64,000 bases of DNA, from contig MU385903.1 of NCBI GenBank assembly GCA_022497145.1, positions 176,691-240,690 on the forward strand, written 5' to 3'. Every line of letters starts with the position of its first letter. The first letter of the stretch is position 1. Below are positions 24,214 through 35,389 of the stretch, one piece after another. Origin of the DNA: Rostrohypoxylon terebratum. Taxonomy: Eukaryota; Ascomycota; Sordariomycetes; Xylariales; Hypoxylaceae. The notes under the pieces were generated by a model. That model made no database searches. It saw only the letters and a program-made list of their open reading frames with translations, and was not told the origin of the DNA. The position numbers and the translations under genes are program-made.

Positions 24214-26595
24214 CTAGCTTATAGACGAAGCAGTAGGCTTAGGTGCCTCCTTTGCGAAAGACTCTTTCTCCACTGCAGCATCCATCATCTTGTTCCCGCT
24301 AATGATTGATGTCGTGCAGATGACAATATTTCTCCGAGCTAGAAAGACATAATGTTAGTGGATTTGAAAATCATCTTGTGGGAATAGATCATGGACCGAC
24401 CTTCTTCTTTCTTCGCAATGAATCGTAATGCGGCGATCTCAGTGAAAGTGATACCTCCTACGAACACAACGAACACTGTCTTCTTATCGCTCCCTCCAGA
24501 CAATAAAGCTCGGGCCTTGACCGCTTTGTCCTCGCCCTTCTGAACTTCATCAAATGTTTGGCCTCTCGCATGTTTCACGGCCTCGTCGAATCCTCGCCAT
24601 CCTTGCGCACCGCCTCCGGCAGCCGTTCCCACACCCGCTCCTGTATTCCCACGCGTGATGGAGAGGAGATATTGCTTTTGTAATATACACTGCACAAGCC
24701 GTATAGAAAGTGGAGCGTAGCCGCTATATACATATGCGATATCGTTTGGGTCGTGTTCGTTGACTTCGTCGACAATTAAGCGAAGCTGTTTACGTAGATA
24801 GGTATAATTAGTTTTAGTACCCGTTGCCGTCCCCGAGCCCGGCATCGGAATCATGCTAGCCATAGGTGAAGTGCGGGACAAGAATAGCTGTAGCTTTTCT
24901 AGATTATGTAGTGTCAATAGATGTTGATAGCCGTAGCCTTCTAAGACCAAGCGTCTGAACTGATCAAAATCCTTGGACTTGATACCACCAGATATGCACG
25001 AGTATATGCAAAGAAGTCTCAGAATTTCTCGCAACGGTACATCTCTTGCAATTAACTCCTCGATAGCATCAAATTGGGAACTCGGGTCGGTACCTGCGGC
25101 AAGATTCTGTTGGACCTCTAGCATGCGACTAAACTGATCTGCCCGGGTGTGCTTCATGATCTCTTCAGCAAGCCCAGTGTGAACCTTCAAGCTCTGGTGT
25201 TCGGTTTGGTAGCCAGGTAGCTTCTTGACGAAGTCTTTGAGTTCCGCAGTTGTCTTAGATGCGTGCCGGCTATCGTAATCGCTCTGTAACCTCCTGGCGA
25301 CCTTGTTGAGGAGAGTGCCAACGATTGCGAAGTTCGCGTCGCGAAGTCCATCGTAGAGTCTATCTGAAGAGTCTAATTGGATTTTGCGCTTTCTCGAAGT
25401 AGTACTGGGTGTCGGCGCAGATGCTGTGCTCTGAGAAGTGGCTTGCGGCGGAGCTCCTACAATGGTAGAGTCGATATCGGCCTGGTTATTTTGGATTCCC
25501 CAAAGTTCATCAATTAGCCCTTCGTATGTCAGCTGGGTGAGTAAAGGTGTGACAAAATCGACTTCGCGATCAATTATGATGACACTTTCAATGGTATTGC
25601 TTGGAGTAAGGCCAGACCGAGTACCCTCGTTCGCATCCTCTCCGGCTAATATCTCCTGTCGCATCCTAGTAAGCAATTCGGTTACGCGTTTCGCATTGTC
25701 GCCTTTTCCTATGACACGTGGAAAGAGCCCGTGTTTCGTCTGAATGCCCATCAAGGCCTTGGCCATCAAGAATGTCGGTGTAGTGTCTTTGAAGAGAAAG
25801 AGGTCTTGAAAAGAGCTCTCAAGCTCCAAGGACAGGACATCTCGCTCTAGCGGGAAGAAATATAAGGGGAGCTCTGCTATGTTCACATCCCCAAGTACAC
25901 CAGCTTCCTCGAGAAGTTTGTCGGAAACAAGAGTGCGGCGGGGTACCCAGAAAACATGGAATTCGTGACCGGTCTGGCTTTCGCGCTGCAACCGCTTGAT
26001 CTGGTCTACATTAGATGTTAGCAAATCATGATGCAGCCTCACACATCTGTTCTAATAGGAGGCGCTGTGTTCTTGTGTTCTGATTGTGCTTATATATAAT
26101 ACTTTCATTTCCGACAACATTAATTGAAAGCGTAAAACGGTGCGAATGAGTTTACGTGTCTACCGAGAGATCTTCGTTCTTCCGCCTCGGCATATGTTAT
26201 GGAAATTGGAAAAGCGATGAAATGAGCGGTGGGGGGCGACGGACCAGCTATAGACTGAGCATGTCGGGCACATTCTCCTCGTGCCATAAACACGACATTG
26301 CGTTGGCTTGTATCGGCATTCCCATTTTCTAGGAAGAAGAATTTATCTACTCCGTAATCTTGTAAGGTTGAAACTTTGACTACAACGCCAATCGGACCGG
26401 CCAAACTACGTTCGATCACGAGATTTTTCTTTCCGCGAACCTATGTTGTGTTTGTTGTGTTATTATTACCAACCGTCTGTACGGTATGAATAAAGGGTCC
26501 CAGGCAGCCTTACTTACGCCTTCGAGGAGATAGAGAAGATCCTTGCGTGCTTTATCTCTGATCTGTTCAGGGTCGAACCCCGCATGAGGAGCCAT
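24214..26595 (-). CDS. vps33: Vacuolar sorting protein VPS33 (Sec1/Munc18 family)
   Basis: VPS33 is the SNARE-binding subunit of the HOPS and CORVET tethering complexes at vacuole and endosome. Minus-strand exons are 26595-26518, 26440-26245, 26005-24401 and 24338-24214, giving 667 aa with phase kept throughout. Exon 1 encodes MAPHAGFDPEQIRDKARKDL; exon 2 carries VRGKKNLVIERSLAGPIG. Other Sec1-like marks are EFHVFWVPRRTLVSDKLLEE, the domain 2 segment SVIIIDREVDFVTPLLTQ and the C-terminal VFVVFVGGITFTEIAALRFI. Introns 2 and 3 use weak donors (GTCCGT, GTCGGT), chosen because they are the ones that restore both frame and family sequence (AQSIA joined to DQIKRL; AKKEE joined to ARRNIVICTT). Read without the last splice, the protein would lose its conserved C-terminus. 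Confidence 0.93.
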
Positions 26596-27530
26596 TATGA
26601 GCTCTTCATGGGGGTGGTCTGTTTGGGCGTGTAGGCGAAGGAAATGGCTTGGGTTGTGAATGGCGAAGGGCGTAGGGCGTAGGGCGTAAAGTTGTAAAAT
26701 AAAATAAAGAGGCAGAGAGGTTCGCGAGCTACGAGCTGGCGCTTTCCTGGATCTAGTGTACAAATGAGCAAATGAGAAGCTGGGGTGTAGGCATTTGGGG
26801 CATTTGGGTAAGGTTAGGCGGGTTCGGCATGCTTATCGCTTTACCTATTTCCGGTTAGCGTCCTATTTACAGCGGCATATCACGGACGCGCGACGTCACA
26901 GCTCCGCTATGGCATATGCTTATCGATTTGAACATTTGTATCTCGACCTCGAAGTCCGAGGTCTAGACTACCTAAAGTCTTCACAGAACTCGTAACCAAC
27001 TGTACTCTAGATAGATATTCTACAGTTTCATAATTCCTGTAAGCATATGGATGGACAACAAAACATCAATATCTCAGATCTTGCTTAAGAGTGATGTCGA
27101 GTTAAACTTATTAATATATGTATATGGCACCTCTAAGCTACGTACTACACTAGAAAGGTTGTCGGTGACTCAGTGTCAGTTAAGATGTAGAGTTCACGGT
27201 GTTCTTGAAAATGCCAACAACAAAACTGTACAAGAAAGCATCGGAAGCACTTGTTATAATCCGGGCATCTTCTCTAATGATAACATTCAGCCTATTCGTT
27301 CAATACCCATCAGCCTGATATTGTTGTTGCTATTGCAAAGGATTCAGCTTCCCTCTGCGAATGACCTTAAGTTTTTGAATGCTCAACTCCAACCTCCAGC
27401 CTCCCTCAAAAATCTACCTGGGTCCTGGGTAGCTCCTGTAATGGCTACGTAGATAGGAACGAGATGTATCAACTCTTACAACTAGCCGCGGCCCTATTGG
27501 GAAGTACAAACTCGTTAAACACAAGACTTC
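26596..27530. other. Intergenic spacer
   Basis: This is the vps33 promoter side and the 3' side of the E2 gene. Plus ORFs at 26795-26995 and 27051-27452 lack any family signal and are probably chance frames. Confidence 0.55.
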
Positions 27531-28147
27531 TCATACGGTATTATCATGGTAATAGAAGTCGATGTCTCTTGGGCGTAGGCGGTTTCCGCGTACGAATTCC
27601 TCGTCGCCAGGTGGTCGCTCGTTCTTAGTGTTTCCGGTCAACATGCTCTGAAGACTCATGCATACGCTCTCCACGTTCTGGACCGGACTCCATCCTTGAG
27701 TCCCAAGCAGGTCGAGGCATATAATCCCGTTTGAATAGATGTGTGGGTGCATCGGGATTGGTCGGGTATCCAGCTTCACAAAGGTCACTTCGGGGGGTTC
27801 TATAAGTTTTACATTAATTCAACATCCTCTGCTTGGTGGGTAGCCGGGGCGCATACCGATAGGATACTGAGTACCGAACTTGAACTTGAGTCGATAAGTT
27901 TGGCCGGCATAGATGGGGTTCTGGTCAAGGACTTGAATATCGAGGAACCATTCTTCAAGGTTGTCTGCAGATACTAGGGTAATACCAGGTGGCAAGCTAC
28001 TCGATATCTAGATCGATGATACACAGAGTAGGTAAGCAATTCTATTCCGCAAATGCTAATCCCCTGCTGTCCATCTCAAGCAAATGTTGAAAATGAACAT
28101 ACCTTAGCGAGTTCCTTGTTTAATCGCTTAGGACCTAGGTTGGCCAT
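27531..28147 (-). CDS. Ubiquitin-conjugating enzyme E2, UBE2W-like
   Basis: E2 enzymes carry ubiquitin as a thioester; UBE2W-type enzymes ubiquitinate protein N-termini. Minus-strand exons are 28147-28103, 28007-27857 and 27799-27531, giving 154 aa (animal UBE2W is about 151). The exon 2 acceptor was set at 28008-28009 because it yields KELAK-ISSSLPPGI in frame, matching the KEL...PPPGM start of the family. The catalytic core is HPHIYSNGIICLDLLG with nucleophile Cys93, and the UBE2W-like C-terminus ends in RDIDFYYHDNTV in place of a final alpha-helix. WSPVQNVESVCMSLQSML also matches UBE2W. Exon 1 overlaps one copy of the dispersed TTAGGACCTAGGT motif, which encodes part of NLGPK. Confidence 0.93.
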
Positions 28148-29148
28148 TTTGGCTTGATGAGAAACTAGGTGGTTAAGTTGTAAGTGGGTCGATGTTTGAA
28201 ATGGTCGAAAAGTAATGTGGCGCAGAGGCCCTCGCGTTTCTACTCGTTATATCGGTACGGTTGTCGTAGTTTGGGTTGTGCGCCAAACCCAAGGAAGCAT
28301 CGAAATAGCCTGAAGTGATATTAGAAAGTCAGATGCAGCTGATAATCGAGGATACCTGAATATATTTGTATTTTAAACTAGGCAGGTATATGTATATCTG
28401 AAATAGATAAAGACGGATAGATATACAGATCAGTGCAGCTCTCTGCACTGTACGTTGCAGTGTGGTGTGTGTATTAGCAGGTATGGATGAATTCACATAC
28501 CTTAGGACCTAGGTAAGGGTATCGGTCACCAAATCAAATTGAGCTGAACATTGCCGGAATTTTAGTCAACCTACTTCCGAGACCAGCGTCAAAGAAAGTG
28601 ACAAGGCTGGAGAAGATCAAGCAATTGAGTAGGGTTGTCCGAGTTGAGAGGTTGGCAGGTTGGTCACAAGGAAGCGCAAAGAATTGAATTGGACCTGAAG
28701 AGTCCCCAGGGTCTCAGAAGATACCTTGAATAAAAGGTTGCCCCGCTTGAAGTCAAAGAGAGCTGCTAGTATTAGTTAATAGTAGTACTACTACGTGCTA
28801 GTATTACAGTTGCGTCGTACCGCCTGCTAGGTGACGTTAGTACCTAGTACTTATAGGGAAAATACATCGTCATTATCGATAAAGGCCTTCCAGGCTGCCA
28901 GGATGTCAGGATGCAATCAGTCGCGCGCTACCATAGTACATATGGATATGTAGTAGTAGGAAGGCACCTACCTAACAGGAGCCCTAGAGAAGTTTCAAAG
29001 TGAACGAATGGCAAATGGACACAACGATCGATGGTTTACAGAAAGAACGATTCCCCCGTCCTTTGTACGCCAGATGGCGTATAATAGTATTACATGTATT
29101 CTGTAATAGCCTTATTAACAATACCTACTAGGTACTAGGTGCATAGTA

Positions 29149-29309
29149 TCTCCGGAAGTGCCAGAAAACTACAGTACAAAAAGGACCCAATGAAGCTATG
29201 ATTTGATTGGTCGAACATGTCTAAGCAGGACTTTATCAACATTTGATTGGATGTATCCTTTAGTTTTTTCAAGGGTTCTTGTACTGTAGTTTTCTGGCAC
29301 TTTGGGAGA
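29149..29309. mobile_element. MITE with TA target duplication, Tc1/mariner type
   Basis: Terminal inverted repeats of 29 bp (29149-29177 and 29281-29309) differ at only two positions; the inner 21 bp are identical. Both ends are flanked by TA (29147-29148 and 29310-29311), the target-site duplication made by Tc1/mariner/pogo transposases. The termini contain CTACAGTAC. The 103-bp interior has no ORF and includes two TTTGATTGG boxes. The element is non-autonomous and would depend on a transposase elsewhere in the genome. Family placement is from TA duplication and size only. Confidence 0.85.
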
Positions 29310-30076
29310 TAAATTCAAATTCAAATCTTCCTAGAACCAGTATTCTCATTGTTGCTATCCATTATTATCTGTTTCCAACTTCGGGGTCCTTGGTCATTCG
29401 CATGTGACTCGGACCCGGTCGTCAATAGTGGCATAATTTTATTACTTACCGACGACACACTATCTGGTTCCAAAGGGTCTAAAGGATCCAAAGGGTCATT
29501 TATTACACCTATACTATGTATTACCTCATATCCATCTTGTGGTAGCATCTTAGTAGATGCATGTAGTGTTTACTATATTATGACCGAGTTAAATTTTAAA
29601 TCACCTTGGTCGAATAGCTCAGCCACTGTCCACTGGCCACTGGCTTGTTCTGGTTGAGGCAACCCAGCTCCCAGGAACGGGTATGATGGAATGAGCCGAC
29701 GTTCCGGGTTCTGTACGCCGCTCACAAGAAGGGGGGCAACCAGCCAGCCCAGCCCAGCCCTAGAAGAAGGTCCCAAGTTGGCTATTAATGGCTTAGGTAC
29801 GTAATACTATGTACATTGCCATACAGAAAGAACAATGTACCTATTTGGTCCTATTACCTACTCGATTAGTTGGCAAGGAGTCATTGGTTTTAATGTTGGT
29901 TCTGCTCCAATATTGCGGCTGAGCTGCCACCCTATGCCACCAAAAAAAGGTATCGAGTCATCCAAAGCGCTTGAAGCCATGAGCAATATTGATGAAATCG
30001 ATCAGTGGTGCATAAGCGCAAGGCCTATTATTATGTTGCATACCTAGCACAGCGAGGTAACAGCCCTGGAAGTTTG

Positions 30077-30103
30077 CAGGCAGGTAGGCAGGTAGGCAGG
30101 TAG
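30077..30103. repeat. GGCAGGTA tandem repeat
   Basis: About three and a half copies of an 8-bp GGCAGGTA unit, close to other TAGGTA-rich sequence at 30222-30258. Confidence 0.85.
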
Positions 30104-30959
30104 GGTACCCAGTAGGCATACAGGCATACTAACTGAGGAAAGGTTACCTCCAGGCTCAACATTGGAAAACTCAGCCTACCTGATAGTGGTGCTCAGGTTC
30201 CAACCGAAACTACTCACCTACTACCTAAGGTAGTAGGTACTAGGTAGGTAGGTACTTCAAGCGCCAAGCGCCAACCTACGTATGCTACATATGTAGGAAG
30301 GCATATATCGATCAAAGTATTTCCAAGGGCTTCTTCTTTTTCAACAATCTTCTAGCAAACTCCAAGTTTCGAACCACATATTATTATGAAAGTCGCACTT
30401 TACTAGGCAATTCAACAACCGTCGACGATATTAACAGATTAAGCAATATTAGAATCAAGTCCTACCCAAAAAGCGGGAGGGCTTTCTTTTTATCTTTTTA
30501 TCTTTTTAGAGTCGATCGAAATTCAGCTAATAAGAGGAGGGGTCCATGACTCCATCCTAGGGGCTACCCCATAATACATACGTACAACCATACGAATTGG
30601 TTCCAAGTTAATACTCCTTCTACTATTGCATAGTAGCACCGACCGGCGACCTGCAGTCTGGTCCTGGGCTACAACAGGAATCGTCCTTCAGGCCCCAATA
30701 CACCCTCCTCACGTACTACCTCCATAGTACCTACCTAACAGTTACCGTCGACCCAGCTGAAGCCTCGTCTTCTTCTTTCAACATCTGGAGTCTAGGACCT
30801 AGGTAGTCTTTAATCACATTACCGTCAATCCCTCAATACATATTTCCAATTCTCCAAACCTTTAACCAGAAACCAGATCTGGCGAATCCTCCACAAGATC
30901 AATCCAAGAAGCCCCTCACCGTTTATCACCTCCTATCGTCGGTCTTACCCCACGTCGCG

Positions 30960-32566
30960 ATGAGTTGTGAGTTATCTTGCTTGCACTTTCAAGGCCCCCC
31001 CTGGCTTAGCAGTTGGATATGCATCCCCTCTTTGTCGCGGAAGAAAAGCAACCAAGGTTGTTTCAGCTATTTCTTAGCCAATTCGCAATGTGTCTCGACT
31101 CTGAATTCCTGAATCGAATCGTCAAACCAAATGCGCATTACTCTATTAAAAATTACCATTTGCTAACCCGCGATTTCTTTCACCAGTCAACGCCATGTTC
31201 AGTAGCCTTCGAGGCCAGCCCGAAAGCTACGAGAGGAAAGCGAAGTACAGATTCGGGCGAACACTAGGTGCGGGTACATACGGTATCGTGCGCGAAGCAG
31301 ACAGTCCCAATGGCAAGGTCGCTATCAAGATTATCCTCAAGAAAAATGTCAAGGGAAACGAAAAGATGGTGTGGGACGAGTTGGACATGCTCCAGCGTCT
31401 AAAACACCCCCATATTGTTCGATTTGTAGATTGGTTCGAGTCGAGAGTATGTCCTGTAGCTGGCTAGCAGACTCGAAAAAACCTTGGCTAACCTCATTAT
31501 GTGTAGGACAAGTGGTATATTGTTACTGAGCTTGCCACCGGTGGTGAACTCTTTGATCGCATTTGTGAACAGGGCAAATTCACAGAGAAAGATGCTTCCC
31601 AGACCATTAAGCAAGTTCTCGGGGCTGTCGATTACCTCCACAATAGAAATGTGGTTCATCGAGGTAGGTCTTTAAGCTGATTTCTCTAGTAACCACAGGG
31701 TTAACCATCTGACGGCGGTCGACCAGATCTCAAACCAGAGAACCTCCTATATCTTAGCAAAAGTCCCGATTCCGACCTAGTTCTAGCCGATTTTGGAATT
31801 GCGAAGATGCTCGATACCAAGGACGAGGTACTTACCACGATGGCGGGATCCTTCGGTTACGCGGCACCGGAAGTCATGTTGAAGAAAGGTCATGGCAAAC
31901 CGGTGGACATGTGGTCCTTGGGTGTCATCACATACACCCTCCTCTGTGGTTACTCACCTTTCCGCTCAGAGAACTTGCAAGATTTGATCGACGAGTGCAG
32001 CAACGGCAAGGTAGTCTTCCACGAGCGTTACTGGAGAGATGTTAGCGATGACGCGAAAGACTTTATCATGCATCTTCTACAGCCGGATCCAGATGATAGG
32101 TCGACAAGTGCAGTATGTGACGTGTCATTATATCCTACCAAAGTCCCCATACTAATACCTCACATAGCAAGCCTTGAAGCACCCCTGGCTCAGCGGCGAG
32201 AATGCCACAGACCACAACTTGCTACCAGAGATTAAGGCCTACATGGCCAAGGCACGCTTACGCCGTGGTATCGAGCTCGTCAAACTGGCCAACCGTATCG
32301 AAGCGCTCAAGATCCAAGAAGACGACCCGGAGAATCCCGACTTCAACGACAGCTCAGTCACCGCGGCCAGCCAAGGCAAATCGAGCGCCCCTTCCTCGAA
32401 GGAGGAGCCGACTACAGGCAAAGGAAAGCTCACCCGCGCAATGAAGGGCGCCATCTTCCGCGAAGTGGTGTTGGCCAAGGTGCGCGAGATGAAGGAGCAG
32501 GAGCAGACGCTAAAGGTGAAAGAGGAAGTCGAAAAGGAAGCGAAGAGGAAAAGCTTCCAAAATTAG
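30960..32566 (+). CDS. Calcium/calmodulin-dependent protein kinase-like Ser/Thr kinase
   Basis: A CAMK-group kinase, probably cytosolic and activated by Ca2+/calmodulin. Exons are 30960-30966, 31187-31446, 31507-31663, 31727-32112 and 32168-32566 (402 aa), all in phase. Kinase motifs in order: glycine loop GAGTYG (30-35), VAIK with Lys50, HRDLKPEN (split by intron 3 after HR), ADFG, activation segment TTMAGSFGYAAPEV, and DMWSLGVITYTLLCGYSPF. After the kinase domain, ARLRRGIELVKLANRIEALK is a basic amphipathic helix fitting the autoinhibitory/calmodulin-binding region. The tail is charged (KVREMKEQEQ, EKEAKRK). The 7-nt first exon (ATGAGTT, donor GTGAGT) keeps frame; otherwise translation could start at ATG 31195, five residues shorter. 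Orthology within fungal CMK proteins is not resolved. Confidence 0.9.
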
Positions 32567-33393
32567 GAGACGGTCAATTGAGTCAACTGGAAGAAGGGGC
32601 GGATGGAGGCTGTAGATGATGGTGTTGTTAGTTTGGGTTAGATACCCCCTCATTCCTGGAAAGGGCAATGGGGAAATGGAATTCTTACTACTAGTAGGGT
32701 TTCGGTACATAAAACGCGCGTCCATTTCGTAACTCTTTGAGCAACTGCAATACCTACCTACACATCCATTGTTTACCTAGCTGGAGGCTGGCGCGATGGA
32801 AACGGGACCGGTTTTTGAGGCCAGGAAATACCTGCCTCGAGGGGAGGTTTAGCAACTGCTTGTGAGGTTGTGTTCTTTCCCTTTAGGTACATTGATCTCT
32901 CCTTGTTTTTCCTTTAGATATCCATATGTTCCGCATTTCTAAAATTCTAAGAAAAGAACCCGTTGAGCTACGTAAAATTAAAGTTAAACGCTATGCCCGT
33001 CGTCGCTTCATGTTGTAGACTTATCACGCATCTGCATAGGTAAGCTACGAGTTTCTATGTTCCGACGCCTACGTCTAGGAGGCACCTGGTCAACGTTCTG
33101 GGATGCTCAATCCACGTGCTTAGATTTTAAGCTCAACATTAGCACACAATCGGACGAATTTTATGATATTTGATAGGTATTTATGTTTATAGCGAACTAC
33201 TAGGTACATATATACATGCGAAGCCGTAACTCGTTATTAAGTAAGACCCTCCCTTCTATCTACCCTATCCAAAAAGGACGGGAGCACAGATAGACAGAGG
33301 GAGGGATCGTGAGAGTAATCTCGTAATGAACAGTATGTACATGGACACGTAATAATACATCTCGTCGTTGTTTCGTTTTCATGGACGTTGCAA

Positions 33394-33423
33394 TTGCAGT
33401 TGCGGTTGCGGTTGCGGTTGCGT
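33394..33423. repeat. TTGCGG hexamer array
   Basis: Five units, TTGCAG, three TTGCGG and TTGCGT, in noncoding DNA. Confidence 0.9.
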
Positions 33424-33669
33424 GTACGTGATATGCTTAGGTGTGTGGCGCCCCGTCTTTCCCGATTTGGCTCTTTTCCGGTCCTGTCCCTTTCGTTTAT
33501 CCTTGGGGTGGCGTGTAAGCAGGTTGGGTATAATAGATAATAGCTATAGTTGATAATGACGTCGTATCCAACGAAGAACGGCATTTTAATTTTCCAGTTT
33601 TTCATGTCACGAGTTAGTTGACACCACCTAACTCCGGTCTTTCTCCCTGTCTCCTTTGGAGTCCCCGCT

Positions 33670-33692
33670 CCCCCCCCCCCCCCCCCGCCCCC
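33670..33692. repeat. C17-G-C5 homopolymer tract
   Basis: A run of 17 C, one G and five C, about 170 bp downstream of the stop of the minus-strand gene at 33860, so it reads as poly-G in that gene's 3' flank. It is prone to slippage and sequencing error. Confidence 0.9.
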
Positions 33693-33859
33693 TAAATAGG
33701 CCATACAGAGGTTTCGAGGGAAAATAGTACAATGATATGCAATATACAAAAAAGATGTGATGAAGGGTAATGTGATATGTATGTAGATAATCGGCGAAGC
33801 TGACTAGATTGCGACGTAAAGATTCCTGCAGGTAAGCTGACACGCGTCAGAACATGATC

Positions 33860-35389
33860 TCAGGCTCCCAGTTCACATAGCACTTGTTCTCGCAAGGCCT
33901 CGTATCGTCGGCTGTCAAAGCGCTTTCTCTGCCAGCCACCAGCACGCAATCGCTCGATGCGCTGCTTGAGAGCTTCATCGCCACAACGAACAGTCGACGC
34001 CACAGAAGCTGGTCGGTTGATCGCCTTAGGATTAGGTGAGCCAGAGAAACTCTCTCTTGAGCCAGGTGTTGTCAATGCTGACGGCTTGTCGTTTAAACCT
34101 CCTAGATCTAATACAGGAAGCGAGTTTGAGCGAGCGAAACGAGCTTGGTAGTACGGCGAAGGAGGAATAGGCCAGGCATCGGTTGGGATGGTGGGCGTTT
34201 CTGGCGTCTCAGCGGTTTCAGCAAGCAAGTTTTCGACACCGTTACGGTGCCAAGATACTTGCAGACGGAGAGCAGAAAGTTGCGCGCAAATCCTGTTTGC
34301 AGACTTGGTTTGCAAAAATGCATTCAGGTCGAATTTGTCGTCGGTAGTATTCGACTCTTCCGTTGATTGGATGTGGCTGGCTGTGGAGCGCTCCACTACT
34401 TCCGGCTGAGGTTCCGTCGCTGGCTCGGATTTGATTGGTGATGCCGGCCTGGCTTTCTCGGTCGAAAACTGAGGTGAGTAGGGAGAAGGGTTAGATTGTC
34501 GGGGGAGGAAATCATCTTCCCATCCTAACGTTGGACTATCCGGACGAATATATGGCTCAGGTTGGAATTCAATAAGGTCATTCAATCCGGAAAAGGAAAC
34601 CTTCTTTTTGGCCTTGACTGGCCTTGAGGTCGATTTTGGTACGAACCCATCTTCGGCTGAACACACTGACGTTCTAGGCGACGAGAACGTTGTGCTTGAG
34701 ACGGATGACCGGACGCTAGATAAGCCCGGGGAGTTAAGGCCAGATGTAGTCGAGCTCGTTGATACAGACCTTGTCCTCTCCATCACATTATCCTCCGTGT
34801 TCTGAATCAGTTCTTCGGCCTTGGTATAATGTGTTTGAGCATCGCGAAGTAGCCTGGTGCGATAGTTGGACGAATTTGACAGAGGTCGCGCGCAAAGTTC
34901 AAAAGAAGACGCGGCGTAAAAGTGCAAGTAAATCAGGTGGAGAGGTTCTACTGAGGTTGTATCCTTGACATTATCTAGGATCTCACAGCACCGCGCCGAG
35001 CACGCCCGGTATTTGCGGTTGAGATATTTGCGTTTCACGTCATCCATGATATTTTTCCACTCCCCGGTAGTGAATGGAATACTCGGGAGGACAGCTGGCA
35101 GAGCGAGAGAAGAACGTTTGGGTGTCCTAAGCGATGGTAAAGATTGTTGCCGACGATGGATCAAAGATGAGGGTGTAGACGATGACGTGTAGGTCGATAA
35201 AGAAGCTCTTCGACCCGCGTCTATAGGAGACGAGCTAGGGCTCGATCTGTTACTACTCGTAGAAGACGGTAGTAATAAGGGTATCAGTCCTGTCATGGCT
35301 GCTTTCGCTGAGTGCGTATGATTTCGTTGTGGTGATGAACTAGTCGTCCTAGGTTTGGCGTGGGCCCAAGTTGTAATGGTGACGTCCAT
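33860..35389 (-). CDS. Uncharacterised Ser-rich fungal protein
   Basis: A single-exon 509-aa protein. The open frame extends upstream to 35434 without an ATG, so I use the first ATG at 35389 (MDVTITTWAHAK); an upstream exon spliced at a TAG near 35435 is possible. The N-terminal 90 residues are Ser/Thr/Pro-rich. Residues about 105-210 look helical and TPR-like (KRKYLNRKYRACSARCCEIL, then LIYLHFYAASSFELCAR and RDAQTHYTKAEELIQ). A long Ser-rich low-complexity middle follows (SSVRSSVSSTTFSSPRTS), then a conserved-looking segment FLQTKSANRICAQLSALRLQ, and a basic C-terminal helix RIERLRAGGWQRKRFDSRRY. I recognise the pattern of a conserved fungal protein but no named family or function. Confidence 0.8.
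   Translation of the reverse strand: MDVTITTWAHAKPRTTSSSPQRNHTHSAKAAMTGLIPLLLPSSTSSNRSSPSSSPIDAGRRASLSTYTSSSTPSSLIHRRQQSLPSLRTPKRSSLALPAVLPSIPFTTGEWKNIMDDVKRKYLNRKYRACSARCCEILDNVKDTTSVEPLHLIYLHFYAASSFELCARPLSNSSNYRTRLLRDAQTHYTKAEELIQNTEDNVMERTRSVSTSSTTSGLNSPGLSSVRSSVSSTTFSSPRTSVCSAEDGFVPKSTSRPVKAKKKVSFSGLNDLIEFQPEPYIRPDSPTLGWEDDFLPRQSNPSPYSPQFSTEKARPASPIKSEPATEPQPEVVERSTASHIQSTEESNTTDDKFDLNAFLQTKSANRICAQLSALRLQVSWHRNGVENLLAETAETPETPTIPTDAWPIPPSPYYQARFARSNSLPVLDLGGLNDKPSALTTPGSRESFSGSPNPKAINRPASVASTVRCGDEALKQRIERLRAGGWQRKRFDSRRYEALREQVLCELGA

Larger units (their letters stand above)
28148..30959. other. Gene-free spacer with MITE and short repeats
   Basis: This 2.8 kb stretch separates the E2 gene and the kinase gene. 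It holds an 8-bp-stem hairpin (28431-28450), the MITE (29149-29309), a CCAAAGGGT imperfect triplicate (29466-29495), a CAGGTAGG array (30077-30103) and many CCTAGGT-type motifs (28502, 30792). No ORF shows a family signal. The last part must hold the kinase promoter. Confidence 0.55.
32567..33859. other. Intergenic spacer with simple repeats
   Basis: Convergent 3' flanks of the kinase gene and the minus-strand gene that follows. It contains a TTGCGG hexamer array (33394-33423) and a long C tract (33670-33692). The minus ORF 33237-33749 is produced by these repeats (Arg-Asn and poly-Gly runs) and is not taken as a gene. Confidence 0.6.

Noticed and set aside
27051..27452. Plus ORF of 133 codons between vps33 and the E2 gene
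   Set aside because: No family signal, AT-rich, ends in low-information sequence; probably chance.
33237..33749. Minus ORF of 170 codons with poly-Gly and Arg-Asn runs
   Set aside because: Built from the C tract and the TTGCGG array; no conserved domain.
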